Translations under genes and position numbers: made by a program
NCBI GenBank assembly: GCA_902478055.1
Contig: CABSJL010000004.1
Coordinates: forward strand, 1-64,000
Direction of reading: 5' to 3'
DNA: 64,000 nucleotides
Origin: an uncultured Veillonella sp.
GTDB taxonomy: Bacteria; Bacillota; Negativicutes; Veillonellales; Veillonellaceae
In this document: one piece after another, positions 54,380 through 62,831 of the stretch
Position numbering within the stretch: the first letter of the stretch is position 1
How the letters are laid out: each line of letters opens with the position of its first letter
Notes under the pieces: generated by a model
Database searches by the model: none
What the model saw: the letters and a program-made list of their open reading frames with translations, nothing else
What the model was told of the DNA's origin: nothing

Positions 54380-57199
54380 TTATTTTTTAGCCTTAGAGCA
54401 ACGATCCAACAAGTACGCAACGCTTACGAATGGGATGCCGCCGCTTTCACCAAGACCAATTTCACATGTAGAACTGGAGCTTACGCCAAGTGTAGCACCG
54501 TATTCGGCAACTTCACTAGCAAGGTCTTTTGTAGCACATTTATTAAGTTCTGGTGTGAAGAAACCTTTTTGACCAGCAAAGCCATCGCATGCGAAGGATT
54601 TAATATTGAATACATTGTCAGAGCAGAGACGTGCCAAGTCTTCGATGTATTGAGATTTGCCCAATACTTTGATTTTACATTGTTTATGAACAAGAACGCG
54701 TTCATCGCATTTTGTAATATCAAGGCGAGGTACTACGAATTTGCATAAGAATTCAGAAATATCATTAATTTCTAAATCTGGCATATGTTTGAATGCGTGA
54801 TTGAAGCATGCACTATGGTCGATAACGATTGGGTATTTACCATTTTGAGATGCTTTCATCAACGCATCGTGTAAATCTTTTACAGCACGTTCATGTACGT
54901 CATCGTAGTTTTCAAAGCTCAAGCCGCAGCAGAGGTTTTCGATGTGTTCAGGATAGATGATATCGATTTGAGCCTTATTACAGAGGCTTTCAACAACTTG
55001 TTGCAAGCTGCGTTGATCATCATAGCCTTGGTTTTGACGAAACGCACGGTTCGCACAAGTACTGAAGTATACAACCTTTTCAAAGTTAGTAGGTTTAATG
55101 CGGTTTTTCAATTTATAGCGATTAGCCTTAGGCGTTGTTTTAGGTACATATGGTGTAACACCTGTTACGCCATGTAAGCCTTCAGTAATCTTAGAAATCG
55201 CTTTTTGTGTAATGATAGAGCCTGCAATACCTTCAAGACTTACACCAGCACGGCACATTTGAAGTGTTGTGGAGAAGTTATCATAGATTTTCTTAGCCAA
55301 TTCTGGTGCAGGTGGATCGATGCGGCGCATGGACAATGCGATTTGAGCAGTATCGATGCTAAGTGGGCAAAGACCTTTACACATAGAGCAAGCAGCACAA
55401 GTATCTACGCCGAAGTATTCGTAACCTTTTCTAAGTTCAGATGCCAATGTGAAGTTGCCTTCGTTTTCAAGGCGTTTAGTTTCGCGCAACAATGCGATAC
55501 GTTGACGTGGAGTCAATGTTAAGTTACGGCTTGGACAATGTTTTTCACAGAAACCGCATTCCATACAGATTGTGAAAGCATCATCGATAACGCATTGAGC
55601 TTTAAGATTTTTCTTGTACACATCTGGGTCATCAGTAATCATAACATCAGGGTTCAAGATGCGTTCAGGGTCAAAGATAGCTTTGATGCGACGGTTGATT
55701 TCGTACGCTTTTTTACCCCATTCCATTTCAACGAATGGTGCTACCATGCGGCCTGTACCATGTTCGGCTTTCAAAGAACCACCGAAACCAGATACGCGTT
55801 CGGACATTTCTTTCACCAAATCACCGAAGTTCTTAGTATCTTTAGGGTCGCTGAAATCAGGTGTAATGTTAAAGTGAACGTTACCGGACAACGCATGACC
55901 GAAGATTACGCCACCATCAACGAAATCGTATTTGTGGAATAATTCAGTAAGCATTTCGATGCCCTTAGTGAAGTCTTCGATTTGGAAGCAAACGTCTTCT
56001 GTGATAACAGTAGTACCTTTTCTACGTTGACCACCTACGATTGGCAAGATACCTTTACGGATTGCCCACCAGGAATCGTATTCTTTAGGATCTTGAGAAT
56101 AAAGACTTGGAATAGCTGTTGGAATGTCTTTCAATTGTTCTTTAATGAAAGCCAAGTTTTCATCAACAATTTCTTTAGAATAGCTTTCAGTTTGGAATAA
56201 GATAGCACTTGTACCTTCTGGAACTTCACGAACGAAATCAGGTACATTATCTAGAGTTTGAACTGCTTTTAAGGATTGATAGTCCATCATTTCAGCAGCA
56301 ACAACCTTTTCACGGCCCATATTAGCCAAGGCTACAACGGCAAGAGATGCGTCGTTCAATGTGCTGAAGAACATGAGACCGCAACCTTTGTGAGGTACAT
56401 CTTCAACAGTGTTGTACACGATTTCAGATACAAAGCCCAATGTACCTTCGGAACCGATGAACAAGTGATTGATAATATCGATGATATCTTCAAAATCAAC
56501 AAGGGAGTTCAAACCGTAACCTGTAGTATTTTTGATTTTATATTTGTGATGAATCAAATGAGTCAACTCTTCATCAGCCAAGATTTCTTTGCGCAATTGC
56601 AAAATATCTTCAACCATTTGTGGTTTTTCTTTGAGGAATTGATCGATGCTCTTTTTATCGGATGTATCCAAAATGGAACCATCTAATAAAACAACGCGAA
56701 TAGAGCGAATTGTTTTATAAGAGTTTTGTGCAGTACCACAGCACATACCGGAGGAGTTATTGTTCAAAATACCGCCTACCAATGCTGTTGCAAGCGTTGC
56801 AGGGTCTGGACCGATTTTACGATTATATGGTTTCAACAAATCATTCGCATCAGAACCGATAACACCACATTCACAACGCAATGCTTTGCCATCGTCGATA
56901 ACTTCCATTTTTTTGAAGCCATCATTACAAACGATAAGCACGTCTTCACTGGAACATTGACCAGACAAAGAAGAGCCAGCAGCACGGAATGTAAATGGTG
57001 TGCCACATTGTTGACACAAACGAATAAGACGACGTACTTCGGATTCGTTTTCTGCTTTTACCACTACTTTTGGTAAATAACTGTAACAAGATGCATCTAC
57101 ACCATACGCATAACGGCGCAGACGGTCTGTATAAACACGATCCTTACAAATCGCTTGCGCCTCTTTGGCAAAACGATCATAATCTTTAACTAATATACT
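54380..57199 (-). CDS. FAD/Fe-S oxidoreductase, D-lactate dehydrogenase type
   Basis: 939 residues. The N-terminal FAD-binding PCMH domain (about 35-210, PKVVVKAENESEVRRLI, FRAAGSSLSGQ), an FAD-oxidase C-terminal domain (about 215-500), a two-cluster ferredoxin region (CMECGFCEKHC near 532 and CAACSMCKGLC near 590) and a C-terminal CCG heterodisulfide reductase-like domain follow in order. This is the layout of Dld-II/YdiJ proteins that oxidise D-lactate or 2-hydroxy acids to quinones. The start is the GTG at 57199, 8 nt after TTGGAGG; the frame upstream of it begins inside the ribosome site. In this organism it probably oxidises lactate to pyruvate. Confidence 0.85.
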   Translation of the reverse strand, partial: SILVKDYDRFAKEAQAICKDRVYTDRLRRYAYGVDASCYSYLPKVVVKAENESEVRRLIRLCQQCGTPFTFRAAGSSLSGQCSSEDVLIVCNDGFKKMEVIDDGKALRCECGVIGSDANDLLKPYNRKIGPDPATLATALVGGILNNNSSGMCCGTAQNSYKTIRSIRVVLLDGSILDTSDKKSIDQFLKEKPQMVEDILQLRKEILADEELTHLIHHKYKIKNTTGYGLNSLVDFEDIIDIINHLFIGSEGTLGFVSEIVYNTVEDVPHKGCGLMFFSTLNDASLAVVALANMGREKVVAAEMMDYQSLKAVQTLDNVPDFVREVPEGTSAILFQTESYSKEIVDENLAFIKEQLKDIPTAIPSLYSQDPKEYDSWWAIRKGILPIVGGQRRKGTTVITEDVCFQIEDFTKGIEMLTELFHKYDFVDGGVIFGHALSGNVHFNITPDFSDPKDTKNFGDLVKEMSERVSGFGGSLKAEHGTGRMVAPFVEMEWGKKAYEINRRIKAIFDPERILNPDVMITDDPDVYKKNLKAQCVIDDAFTICMECGFCEKHCPSRNLTLTPRQRIALLRETKRLENEGNFTLASELRKGYEYFGVDTCAACSMCKGLCPLSIDTAQIALSMRRIDPPAPELAKKIYDNFSTTLQMCRAGVSLEGIAGSIITQKAISKITEGLHGVTGVTPYVPKTTPKANRYKLKNRIKPTNFEKVVYFSTCANRAFRQNQGYDDQRSLQQVVESLCNKAQIDIIYPEHIENLCCGLSFENYDDVHERAVKDLHDALMKASQNGKYPIVIDHSACFNHAFKHMPDLEINDISEFLCKFVVPRLDITKCDERVLVHKQCKIKVLGKSQYIEDLARLCSDNVFNIKSFACDGFAGQKGFFTPELNKCATKDLASEVAEYGATLGVSSSSTCEIGLGESGGIPFVSVAYLLDRCSKAKK

Positions 57200-57649
57200 C
57201 ACTTGAAAAGCCTCCAATCCTATCCTTAGGAAAATTTCTTTTATAACTAGTATACGCCGTTCTCATTTCGGTCGCTACCATTATGCATAAATTGTATATG
57301 AAATATAAATTCTATAGATACATAATATAAAATGCATTTTAGTTGAAAGTTGATTTCATTTACCAGAAAAATGAGTGTATTTCCTAGGAACACACATCAA
57401 TAAAAATATATGATAACTACTTATGAAAGCCCATAAGGGTATCCCCTATCAATATGTGTATTCATGGGGATTAAGAGGTATGTAGCATGAATACAGATCT
57501 ACACCAATATATGAATATTTATGTGAATTCCCCTAGTATCCTGTATATTACACATTAGGAATTATCAATATAAATTAGTTATGCGTTTTAGGAATAGATC
57601 TACTATTTGCTCGATTTTTAATAGTAATCTATTATTATCACGCCTCAAC
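57200..57649. other. AT-rich intergenic region
   Basis: No convincing gene. A 23-codon ORF from ATG at 57488 lacks family support and has a poor ribosome site. The segment 57421-57560 has several GGGG/CCCC patches (AAGGGTATCCCCT, CATGGGGATT, AATTCCCCTAG) that could fold weakly. It holds the promoters of the flanking divergent genes. Confidence 0.4.
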
Positions 57650-57714
57650 ATTTGTAAAACATGTAAATACTTTTGCTTGATTTTGTTTTACAAATTGATA
57701 TAATATTTGTAAAA
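57650..57714 (+). promoter_or_regulatory. Promoter and operator of dinJ-yafQ
   Basis: TTGATT (57677-57682) and TATAAT (57699-57704) form a 16-bp-spaced promoter. It overlaps the inverted repeat ATTTGTAAAAC (57650-57660) and GTTTTACAAAT (57685-57695), and a third ATTTGTAAAA copy follows the -10 (57705-57714). That is the usual site for autorepression by an RHH antitoxin. Confidence 0.65.
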
Positions 57715-57727
57715 AGAGGTGATAATT

Positions 57728-58009
57728 ATGGCTACAACTAATATCAATGTACGAGTTGACGAATTATTGAAAAAAGATGCTGAAGCATTGTTTAATGACT
57801 TAGGCCTCAGCATGTCATCTGCCATCACTATGTTCTTAAAATCTGCATTAAGTCATGATGGTATCCCCTTCGAAGTAAAACGTGCTAAACCAAATACAGA
57901 CACAATACAAGCATTAGCAGAATATGAAACTATGAAAGCTCATCCAGAAAAATACAAACGTTATAGTAATTTTGCAGAATTACTTAAGGATGTTGAAAAT
58001 GAAACTTAA
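57728..58009 (+). CDS. dinJ: RelB/DinJ-family antitoxin
   Basis: 93 residues. The N-terminal ribbon-helix-helix (about 1-45, TNINVRVDELLKKDAEALF and LGLSMSSAITMFLK) is typical of DinJ. The C-terminal half is the toxin-binding helix (about 55-90, PNTDTIQALAEYETM). AGAGGTGAT precedes the ATG at 57728. It overlaps the toxin gene by 11 bp. Confidence 0.9.
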   Translation: MATTNINVRVDELLKKDAEALFNDLGLSMSSAITMFLKSALSHDGIPFEVKRAKPNTDTIQALAEYETMKAHPEKYKRYSNFAELLKDVENET

Positions 58010-58274
58010 GATTATTGCATCAAATGCTTTCAAAAAAGATTTAAAATCTGCTAAAAAACGTGGCTTAAAACTAGATAAATTACAATCTATCGTAGATAAA
58101 CTCGCCGATGAAATCCCCTTAGAACAAAAGTATCGTGACCACGCACTTACAGGAAACTATAAAGATTTTCGAGAATGTCATATAGAACCAGATTGGCTAT
58201 TAATTTATCGAAAAGATGCAGATGTTCTTGAGTTATTTCTATTCCGAACCGGAACACACGCAGATTTATTCTAA
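57999..58274 (+). CDS. yafQ: YafQ-family mRNA-interferase toxin
   Basis: 91 residues of the RelE/ParE fold. The family pattern is clear: KKDLKSAKKRGLKLDKL, the core YRDHALTGNYKDFRECHIEPDW in parts near 44-66, and the catalytic His of RTGTHADLF at the end. Ribosome-dependent endonuclease activity is known for the family. The start at 57999 uses AAGGATG just upstream within dinJ. A strong terminator follows 29 bp past the stop. Confidence 0.92.
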   Translation: MKLKIIASNAFKKDLKSAKKRGLKLDKLQSIVDKLADEIPLEQKYRDHALTGNYKDFRECHIEPDWLLIYRKDADVLELFLFRTGTHADLF

Positions 58275-58302
58275 ATAACATATGGGGTTAAAAAAAAACA
58301 GC

Positions 58303-58354
58303 AAAAGGGCTGTAGCAAAAATGAGGTAATCTCATTTCTGTTACAGCCCTTTTT
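58303..58354 (+). terminator. Intrinsic terminator of dinJ-yafQ
   Basis: AAAAGGGCTGTA (58303-58314) pairs with TACAGCCCTTTT (58342-58353); the inner arms ATGAG/CTCAT pair too. TTTTT follows. Confidence 0.85.
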
Positions 58355-58393
58355 ATGTTTTTCTTATGTTTAGACTATATAGGTACTCTTGTA

Positions 58394-58579
58394 AATTACT
58401 ACAGGCCTGTTCTATTTGTAAAAGTATCATATTTAAGTGCTCTTATAAATTAGAATAGGTGTGTTCTAATTCTAAAAGCCTCACATTTAGGTGCTCTTAT
58501 AAATTAGTACAGGCCTGTTCTAATTTTAAAAGCATCATATATAGGCACTCTCATAAATTAGTACAGGCCTGTTCTAATT
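58394..58579. repeat. Tandem array 2 of a 54-bp palindrome-bearing repeat
   Basis: Four units start at 58394, 58448, 58502 and 58556, exactly 54 bp apart. Each starts with a 24-bp imperfect palindrome centred on AGGCCT (AATTAGTACAGGCCTGTTCT, then AATT). The 30-bp linkers resemble one another (TTAAAAGCATCATATATAGG). The palindrome is the same as in array 1 at 37088, but the linkers are different. It lies past the 3' ends of the convergent yafQ and TauE genes. Confidence 0.85.
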
Positions 58580-58612
58580 TTAAAGAGACATATATACGAA
58601 GGTTCACCATCC

Positions 58613-59410
58613 TTAAAACAATATCCCAGATCCAATAATCAATTTAACAGCCAGTGCAAATACGCCAACGCTCATAAGTGCTAAGATAGCCTTAGCCCTG
58701 AGTCGTTTTGCTATTTGAGCGCCTGCTTGAGCCCCAAATATGGCACCGATACTAGCAGGGATAGCAATGTTAAATACGATGTGGTTCTCCAAAAGATGGG
58801 TAATAACACCAACCGCCGTAGATACGGCCAAAATAGCATGGCTTGTAGCCGTCGCTAAATGTGTTGGAAAGTCCATGATATAGATAAGAGCCGGCACGTG
58901 CACGAGCCCGCCACCGATGCCTAAAATACTAGAAATAAACCCAACAATGATACTAATGCCAATGCCGACTGGTTTATTGTACGTCACCTGCTCTTTGGTT
59001 AAAGATTCTTCCTTACGTTCTCCTTTTTTGCCAAAGTTCTTAAAGCCGATTAAGAATGAGGCGCATAGCATAAAACAACCAAAAGCAAATTTAAATCCTG
59101 GTCCAGAAAATGCATCAGACATTTGAGCCCCTATAATGGCCCCTGGAAATGTTGCTACACTAAAGATTAGAGCGGCGCTAATATATACCTTTTTCTGTTT
59201 AAGATATGCCAGTGATCCTGAAATAGCATTACACATAACAGAAAACAGCGATGTGCCAACGATCATGGATGGAGACCACTCTGGGAACCAATACATAAAC
59301 AAAGGTACAAATATGATACCACCGCCGGCACCAATAATAGTACCTAACATAGCCGTAAAAAATCCGACTACGATAAAAAATAGATAGAATAAAACGATAT
59401 TATCAGTCAT
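58613..59410 (-). CDS. TauE/SafE-family sulfite/organoanion exporter
   Basis: 265 residues with about eight membrane segments in two repeats. The two family motifs LGTIIGAGGGIIFVPL near 23 and SSILGIGGGLVHVPAL near 160 are clear. The family exports sulfite, sulfoacetate or similar anions; the substrate is unknown here. GAGG precedes the ATG. larA begins 10 bp upstream, so the two form one operon; a link to lactate transport is possible but not shown. Confidence 0.88.
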   Translation of the reverse strand: MTDNIVLFYLFFIVVGFFTAMLGTIIGAGGGIIFVPLFMYWFPEWSPSMIVGTSLFSVMCNAISGSLAYLKQKKVYISAALIFSVATFPGAIIGAQMSDAFSGPGFKFAFGCFMLCASFLIGFKNFGKKGERKEESLTKEQVTYNKPVGIGISIIVGFISSILGIGGGLVHVPALIYIMDFPTHLATATSHAILAVSTAVGVITHLLENHIVFNIAIPASIGAIFGAQAGAQIAKRLRAKAILALMSVGVFALAVKLIIGSGILF

Positions 59411-59420
59411 ATGGACACCT

Positions 59421-60695
59421 CTACTCTACAATCACTGTAGATCCATTAGGAATAATCGTAATCGATGCATCCTCGCCCATAATACCACGAGCGATGCTCA
59501 ATGCTTCATCTAATGTAGACGCCGGCGTCATATGCATATCGCGAATGACTTGGTGGTCGCAATCTTGAGTCACAACGATGACCTTATAGTGATTCAAAAT
59601 GCGTGCTAAAATTTGAATTTTCCATTGATAAGGTTTTGTTTCATTACGAGGCACGCCATGAATATCATCTAGGATTTTTTGAGGGCTTTCCATATTTTTG
59701 AAAGCCTCATATAATGCTTGTCCCCCATGACCTTCTTTACAGGAAGCAGCGATGATGATAACACCGCCATCCTTACAAGATGCTTCACCAGCAGTCATGC
59801 CCTTTACGGATTGATAGAGATTTTGATCAGATGGATAACCGCCATTACTTGTGATAACGATATCTGCAGGGATAGCTTTCACAGAAGACAAGGAGCGAAT
59901 AAACTCATACCCTTCCTCATGCGCATCCACACAATCGCCAGCCACAGCCTTGATAATTTCCTTTTTCCTATCGATGATAACATTCAAGATAAACTGCAAA
60001 TTCGCTTTTCGTGCAGCGTACAACATATCCTTGTGAATCGGATTTTCATCGATTTTACCGGTCCGGGAATGCTCGCTTTCAATAAATTCGGCACAATGAT
60101 TAGCCAACACCGTCACCTTAGATGCAACGCCAGGCAACACGGATTTACGGCCGCCCGAGAAGCCCGCAAAGAAATGAGGATTAATGAGCCCTTCGGCGAT
60201 GAGCAATTCCGTTTCCACCGCCAAGCGATTGATGACGCACTTGCCGCCAGATGGCAATGTGCCGATTTCCACCATATTCGCAGCATCCTCAGAATCATGA
60301 TTGATGAGTTTTTCGTTATTCACGATATCCTCGCCGAACCGATGCACCATCTCTTCGTGCGTCATGGCCCTGTGAAAGCCAGTGGCAATCAAAATCGTAA
60401 TATCAATCGTCGGATTCACCGCGCGAATGCGACGGAGCAAAATCGGCAACGTCACCTTACTAGGCATAGGACGCGTATGGTCACTCGTAATGATAACCAT
60501 ATTGCGTTTCCCCTCAACCAATGCTTCAAGAGACGGACTGTTAATCGGATGATCAAGCGCCTCCTCAACAAGCTCAGCCGGACTCTTCTCCGCCTTATAC
60601 GCCGCCGCATTAGACACAAGAACCCCTTGCACGAACCGTTCATCAATAGACACATCTACACTTTTATAATCATAAGGAAAAGAATACGTCTTCAT
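59421..60695 (-). CDS. larA: Nickel-pincer lactate racemase LarA
   Basis: 424 residues. The LarA catalytic pattern is visible: SDHTRPMP near 70, ATGFHRAMT with the catalytic His near 107, GLINPHFFAGFSGGRKSVLPG with the cofactor-binding Lys and Ni-ligand His near 174-190. It interconverts D- and L-lactate. LarA needs LarB, LarC and LarE to build the nickel pincer cofactor; none is nearby in the window. AGGAGG precedes the ATG. First gene of an operon with TauE. It may instead be a LarA homologue acting on another 2-hydroxy acid. Confidence 0.85.
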   Translation of the reverse strand: MKTYSFPYDYKSVDVSIDERFVQGVLVSNAAAYKAEKSPAELVEEALDHPINSPSLEALVEGKRNMVIITSDHTRPMPSKVTLPILLRRIRAVNPTIDITILIATGFHRAMTHEEMVHRFGEDIVNNEKLINHDSEDAANMVEIGTLPSGGKCVINRLAVETELLIAEGLINPHFFAGFSGGRKSVLPGVASKVTVLANHCAEFIESEHSRTGKIDENPIHKDMLYAARKANLQFILNVIIDRKKEIIKAVAGDCVDAHEEGYEFIRSLSSVKAIPADIVITSNGGYPSDQNLYQSVKGMTAGEASCKDGGVIIIAASCKEGHGGQALYEAFKNMESPQKILDDIHGVPRNETKPYQWKIQILARILNHYKVIVVTQDCDHQVIRDMHMTPASTLDEALSIARGIMGEDASITIIPNGSTVIVE

Positions 60696-60802
60696 ACCAG
60701 TACCTCCTGTTGTATTTATAATAAGTATACCAAAAATACTCAGGAGCAGCGAAATCTTCTTATCAATCTAATTAAACTTAAATACTTAGGAATGCGAGAA
60801 CC

Positions 60803-60985
60803 CCCTAAAGGAATCGACTTTGGCCCTATCTCATATAGCCCATGGCGATGCAACGAAAGCTTATTCCCAATCTATAGTTGAAGATGTGAAAAGGTGAGCT
60901 ACCTCAAAAAAACAATTTCATGTCTTTCTCATCCAGCCCTTGGCAATGCAGCTAAATCCTATTTCAAATCTATGTTAGATTTAAG
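60803..60985. repeat. Degenerate hairpin-element fragments
   Basis: AATCGACTTTGGCCCTA (60812-60828) is a core fragment of the hairpin family without its partner arm. The segments 60829-60877 and 60927-60975 are about 49-bp direct repeats with many matches (TCTCAT, AGCCC, TGGC, ATGCA, AATCTAT). No gene lies between larA and clcA. Confidence 0.6.
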
Positions 60986-60992
60986 ACGAAAA

Positions 60993-61088
60993 CGCGAGGT
61001 CCCTCTGAAGAAATCGACTTTGGCCCTGCGAAGGCCGTAGGCCGAAGTCAGACCCGGCCGGTGGAGATTTCTTTAGAGGGACCTCGCG
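60993..61088. repeat. Long hairpin element C (conserved-core family)
   Basis: Outer arms CGCGAGGTCCCTCT (60993-61006) and AGAGGGACCTCGCG (61075-61088) pair perfectly over 14 bp and the stem goes on through GAAGAAATC/GATTTCTTT. The core has GACTTTGGCCCTG, a GGCC-GTA-GGCC mini-hairpin and CAGACCCGGCCGGTGGAG, the reverse of elements A and B. TTTTCGTCTT follows on the minus strand, so it may also end clcA. Confidence 0.8.
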
Positions 61089-61106
61089 TCCCAAACGTAT
61101 TTAAAA

Positions 61107-62651
61107 CTAATTAGATTGGAAATACGATTTCGCTGCTTTTAATCGTCCTCGTTCGCATGATACTTGTAGTTCATCGCCCGGTTGTAGTTTGACGTCATTT
61201 AGGGGAACGATGTATGTACCATTCCGGCGAATGCTGACGATTAAGGTTCCGTCTGGCAGGTTGAGATCTTGTAGTTGTGTATCAACATAGGATGCTACTA
61301 CTGGGACCTTAGTTTGGAAGAAGGTTTGTACATTTTCCAAATTGCTTTGACCTGTCATGGCTTGTAATAGGGAATCGTAAATTGGCGGTTCTTTTAAGAG
61401 TTCTGCCACCAAGTAAGCCACGATGGTAACGATACCGATAGCATAAATATTAGAAAAACTATTCGTCATCTCTAGAACGAGCAAAATTGCCAAAATCGGA
61501 GTCCGCATAGCAGCCGCTAGCATACCGCCCATAGCGCAGATAACGAATTGCGGTACAAAATCAGGGGATATTAACCCTACCGATGAAAGCAGGCTTTCAC
61601 AAAAAGCACCGGCCGACGCGCCGATGACGAGCATAGGCAAGAAGATGCCACCTTGAGCGCCACTGCCATAGCAGAAGGTGGTGAGCAAAATTTTGCCCAG
61701 TACAATGCCACCGAGGAGCAATACGCCGTGAGACTGAAAGGCCAGTTGGCCTACCAAATCATTGCCGCCGCCCAACAAGAGCTGCGAATCAAATCCAATA
61801 ACGGCAACGGTTACGAAGGTAAGCACGAGTTTGAGAAAACGAGAGCATTTGAGCCACTCGAAGAAGCGCTTAAAGGCGAATATCATGCGACAAAACAATA
61901 CACCGCAGAGGCCCATCAAAACGCCAACCCCGAGGAGAACGGGGAAATAATCGAGCGGCATCCCCGATGTCACGGAAAATCCGAGGGCTGGCGTGAGACC
62001 AAAAATGGTTACCGTAATGTAGTTCGATATGAGCGTAGCCACAAAAGTAGGAATGACGAGGTACGGATAAAAGCTTTTGTGCACCTCTTCGAATACGAAC
62101 ATGGCCCCCGACACAGGCGCGCTAAAGGCAGCGGTTAGGCCCGCACCAGCACCAGCCGATGTAAGGATGCGCTGTTCACGTAGACCCGAATTCATCCAAT
62201 ACGATACGATTTTACCGGCAGAGCCGCCGATTTGCACGGCTGGCCCTTCACGGCCCACAGAAAACCCTGCAAAGCCGGTTAATACGCCGCCAATCATCTT
62301 GGAGATGAGCGTACGATACGGCTTCATATCGAATAAGCCAAGCATTTCCCCTTCAATTTGAGGGATACCGGAACCGCCTGATAATGGGGCCCACGTTAAC
62401 AATCGATCAACAATAAAGGCAAATACGACCATAGCGATAAGCCAACCAATGGCCCATTCCAATGAAATATCGCCCATTAGATGCCATCGGATATGTTCAG
62501 ACTCGAGGATTAAATATCGATAGGCTGCCCCAAAGAATCCTGCGATAATCCCTACTAAGGCCCCTTTAGCAATGAGTTCAGATAGTAATATGCGATTCAT
62601 CGACATATCCGCTAAGGTAGAGCTGCGTTTATTCATTTTCCAAAGTTTCAT
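61107..62651 (-). CDS. ClC-family chloride/proton antiporter with TrkA_C domain
   Basis: 514 residues. The ClC selectivity motifs are intact: GSGIP near 93, GREGPAVQIG near 133 with the gating Glu, and GGIFLP near 350. The proton-pathway Glu is in VFEEVHKSF near 188, so it should be an H+/Cl- exchanger and not a channel. A TrkA_C ligand-binding domain (about 440-510) sits at the C-terminus. GAGGAGG precedes the ATG. Acid resistance is the usual role of bacterial members; here it is inferred. Confidence 0.92.
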   Translation of the reverse strand: MKLWKMNKRSSTLADMSMNRILLSELIAKGALVGIIAGFFGAAYRYLILESEHIRWHLMGDISLEWAIGWLIAMVVFAFIVDRLLTWAPLSGGSGIPQIEGEMLGLFDMKPYRTLISKMIGGVLTGFAGFSVGREGPAVQIGGSAGKIVSYWMNSGLREQRILTSAGAGAGLTAAFSAPVSGAMFVFEEVHKSFYPYLVIPTFVATLISNYITVTIFGLTPALGFSVTSGMPLDYFPVLLGVGVLMGLCGVLFCRMIFAFKRFFEWLKCSRFLKLVLTFVTVAVIGFDSQLLLGGGNDLVGQLAFQSHGVLLLGGIVLGKILLTTFCYGSGAQGGIFLPMLVIGASAGAFCESLLSSVGLISPDFVPQFVICAMGGMLAAAMRTPILAILLVLEMTNSFSNIYAIGIVTIVAYLVAELLKEPPIYDSLLQAMTGQSNLENVQTFFQTKVPVVASYVDTQLQDLNLPDGTLIVSIRRNGTYIVPLNDVKLQPGDELQVSCERGRLKAAKSYFQSN

Positions 62652-62765
62652 GCATTCTCCTCCTCGTGGAAAGCATATCGAATATCAGTATATTTATAAC
62701 TAGTATACTTGCCGTTGCCTTCTTTTTCAAGAATGCCCTTGTAGAAGAATTTCATAAAATAAAGA

Positions 62766-62805
62766 ACAGCATCTATATGGGAATGATTTACCATACAGAT
62801 GCTGT
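62766..62805 (-). terminator. Intrinsic terminator
   Basis: ACAGCATCT (62766-62774) pairs with AGATGCTGT (62797-62805), and TTCTTTATTTT follows on the minus strand. It ends the alcohol dehydrogenase gene. Confidence 0.8.
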
Positions 62806-62831
62806 ACAAGATTGTTATTGATTACACTTAA

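Noticed and set aside
57488..57559. 23-codon ORF starting MNTDLHQY
   Set aside because: No hydrophobic helix, weak ribosome site and no family likeness. It was compared with the small toxin at 21418 and lacks its features.
53006..58274. Prophage or integrative element, suggested by two toxin-antitoxin pairs
   Set aside because: No integrase, structural, replication or att-like sequence is visible. The genes between the pairs look like core metabolism.
59718..60881. 387-codon open frame on the plus strand
   Set aside because: It lies antisense over larA, its translation is rich in Arg, His and Ile without a recognisable domain, and it lacks a ribosome site. It is a shadow frame.
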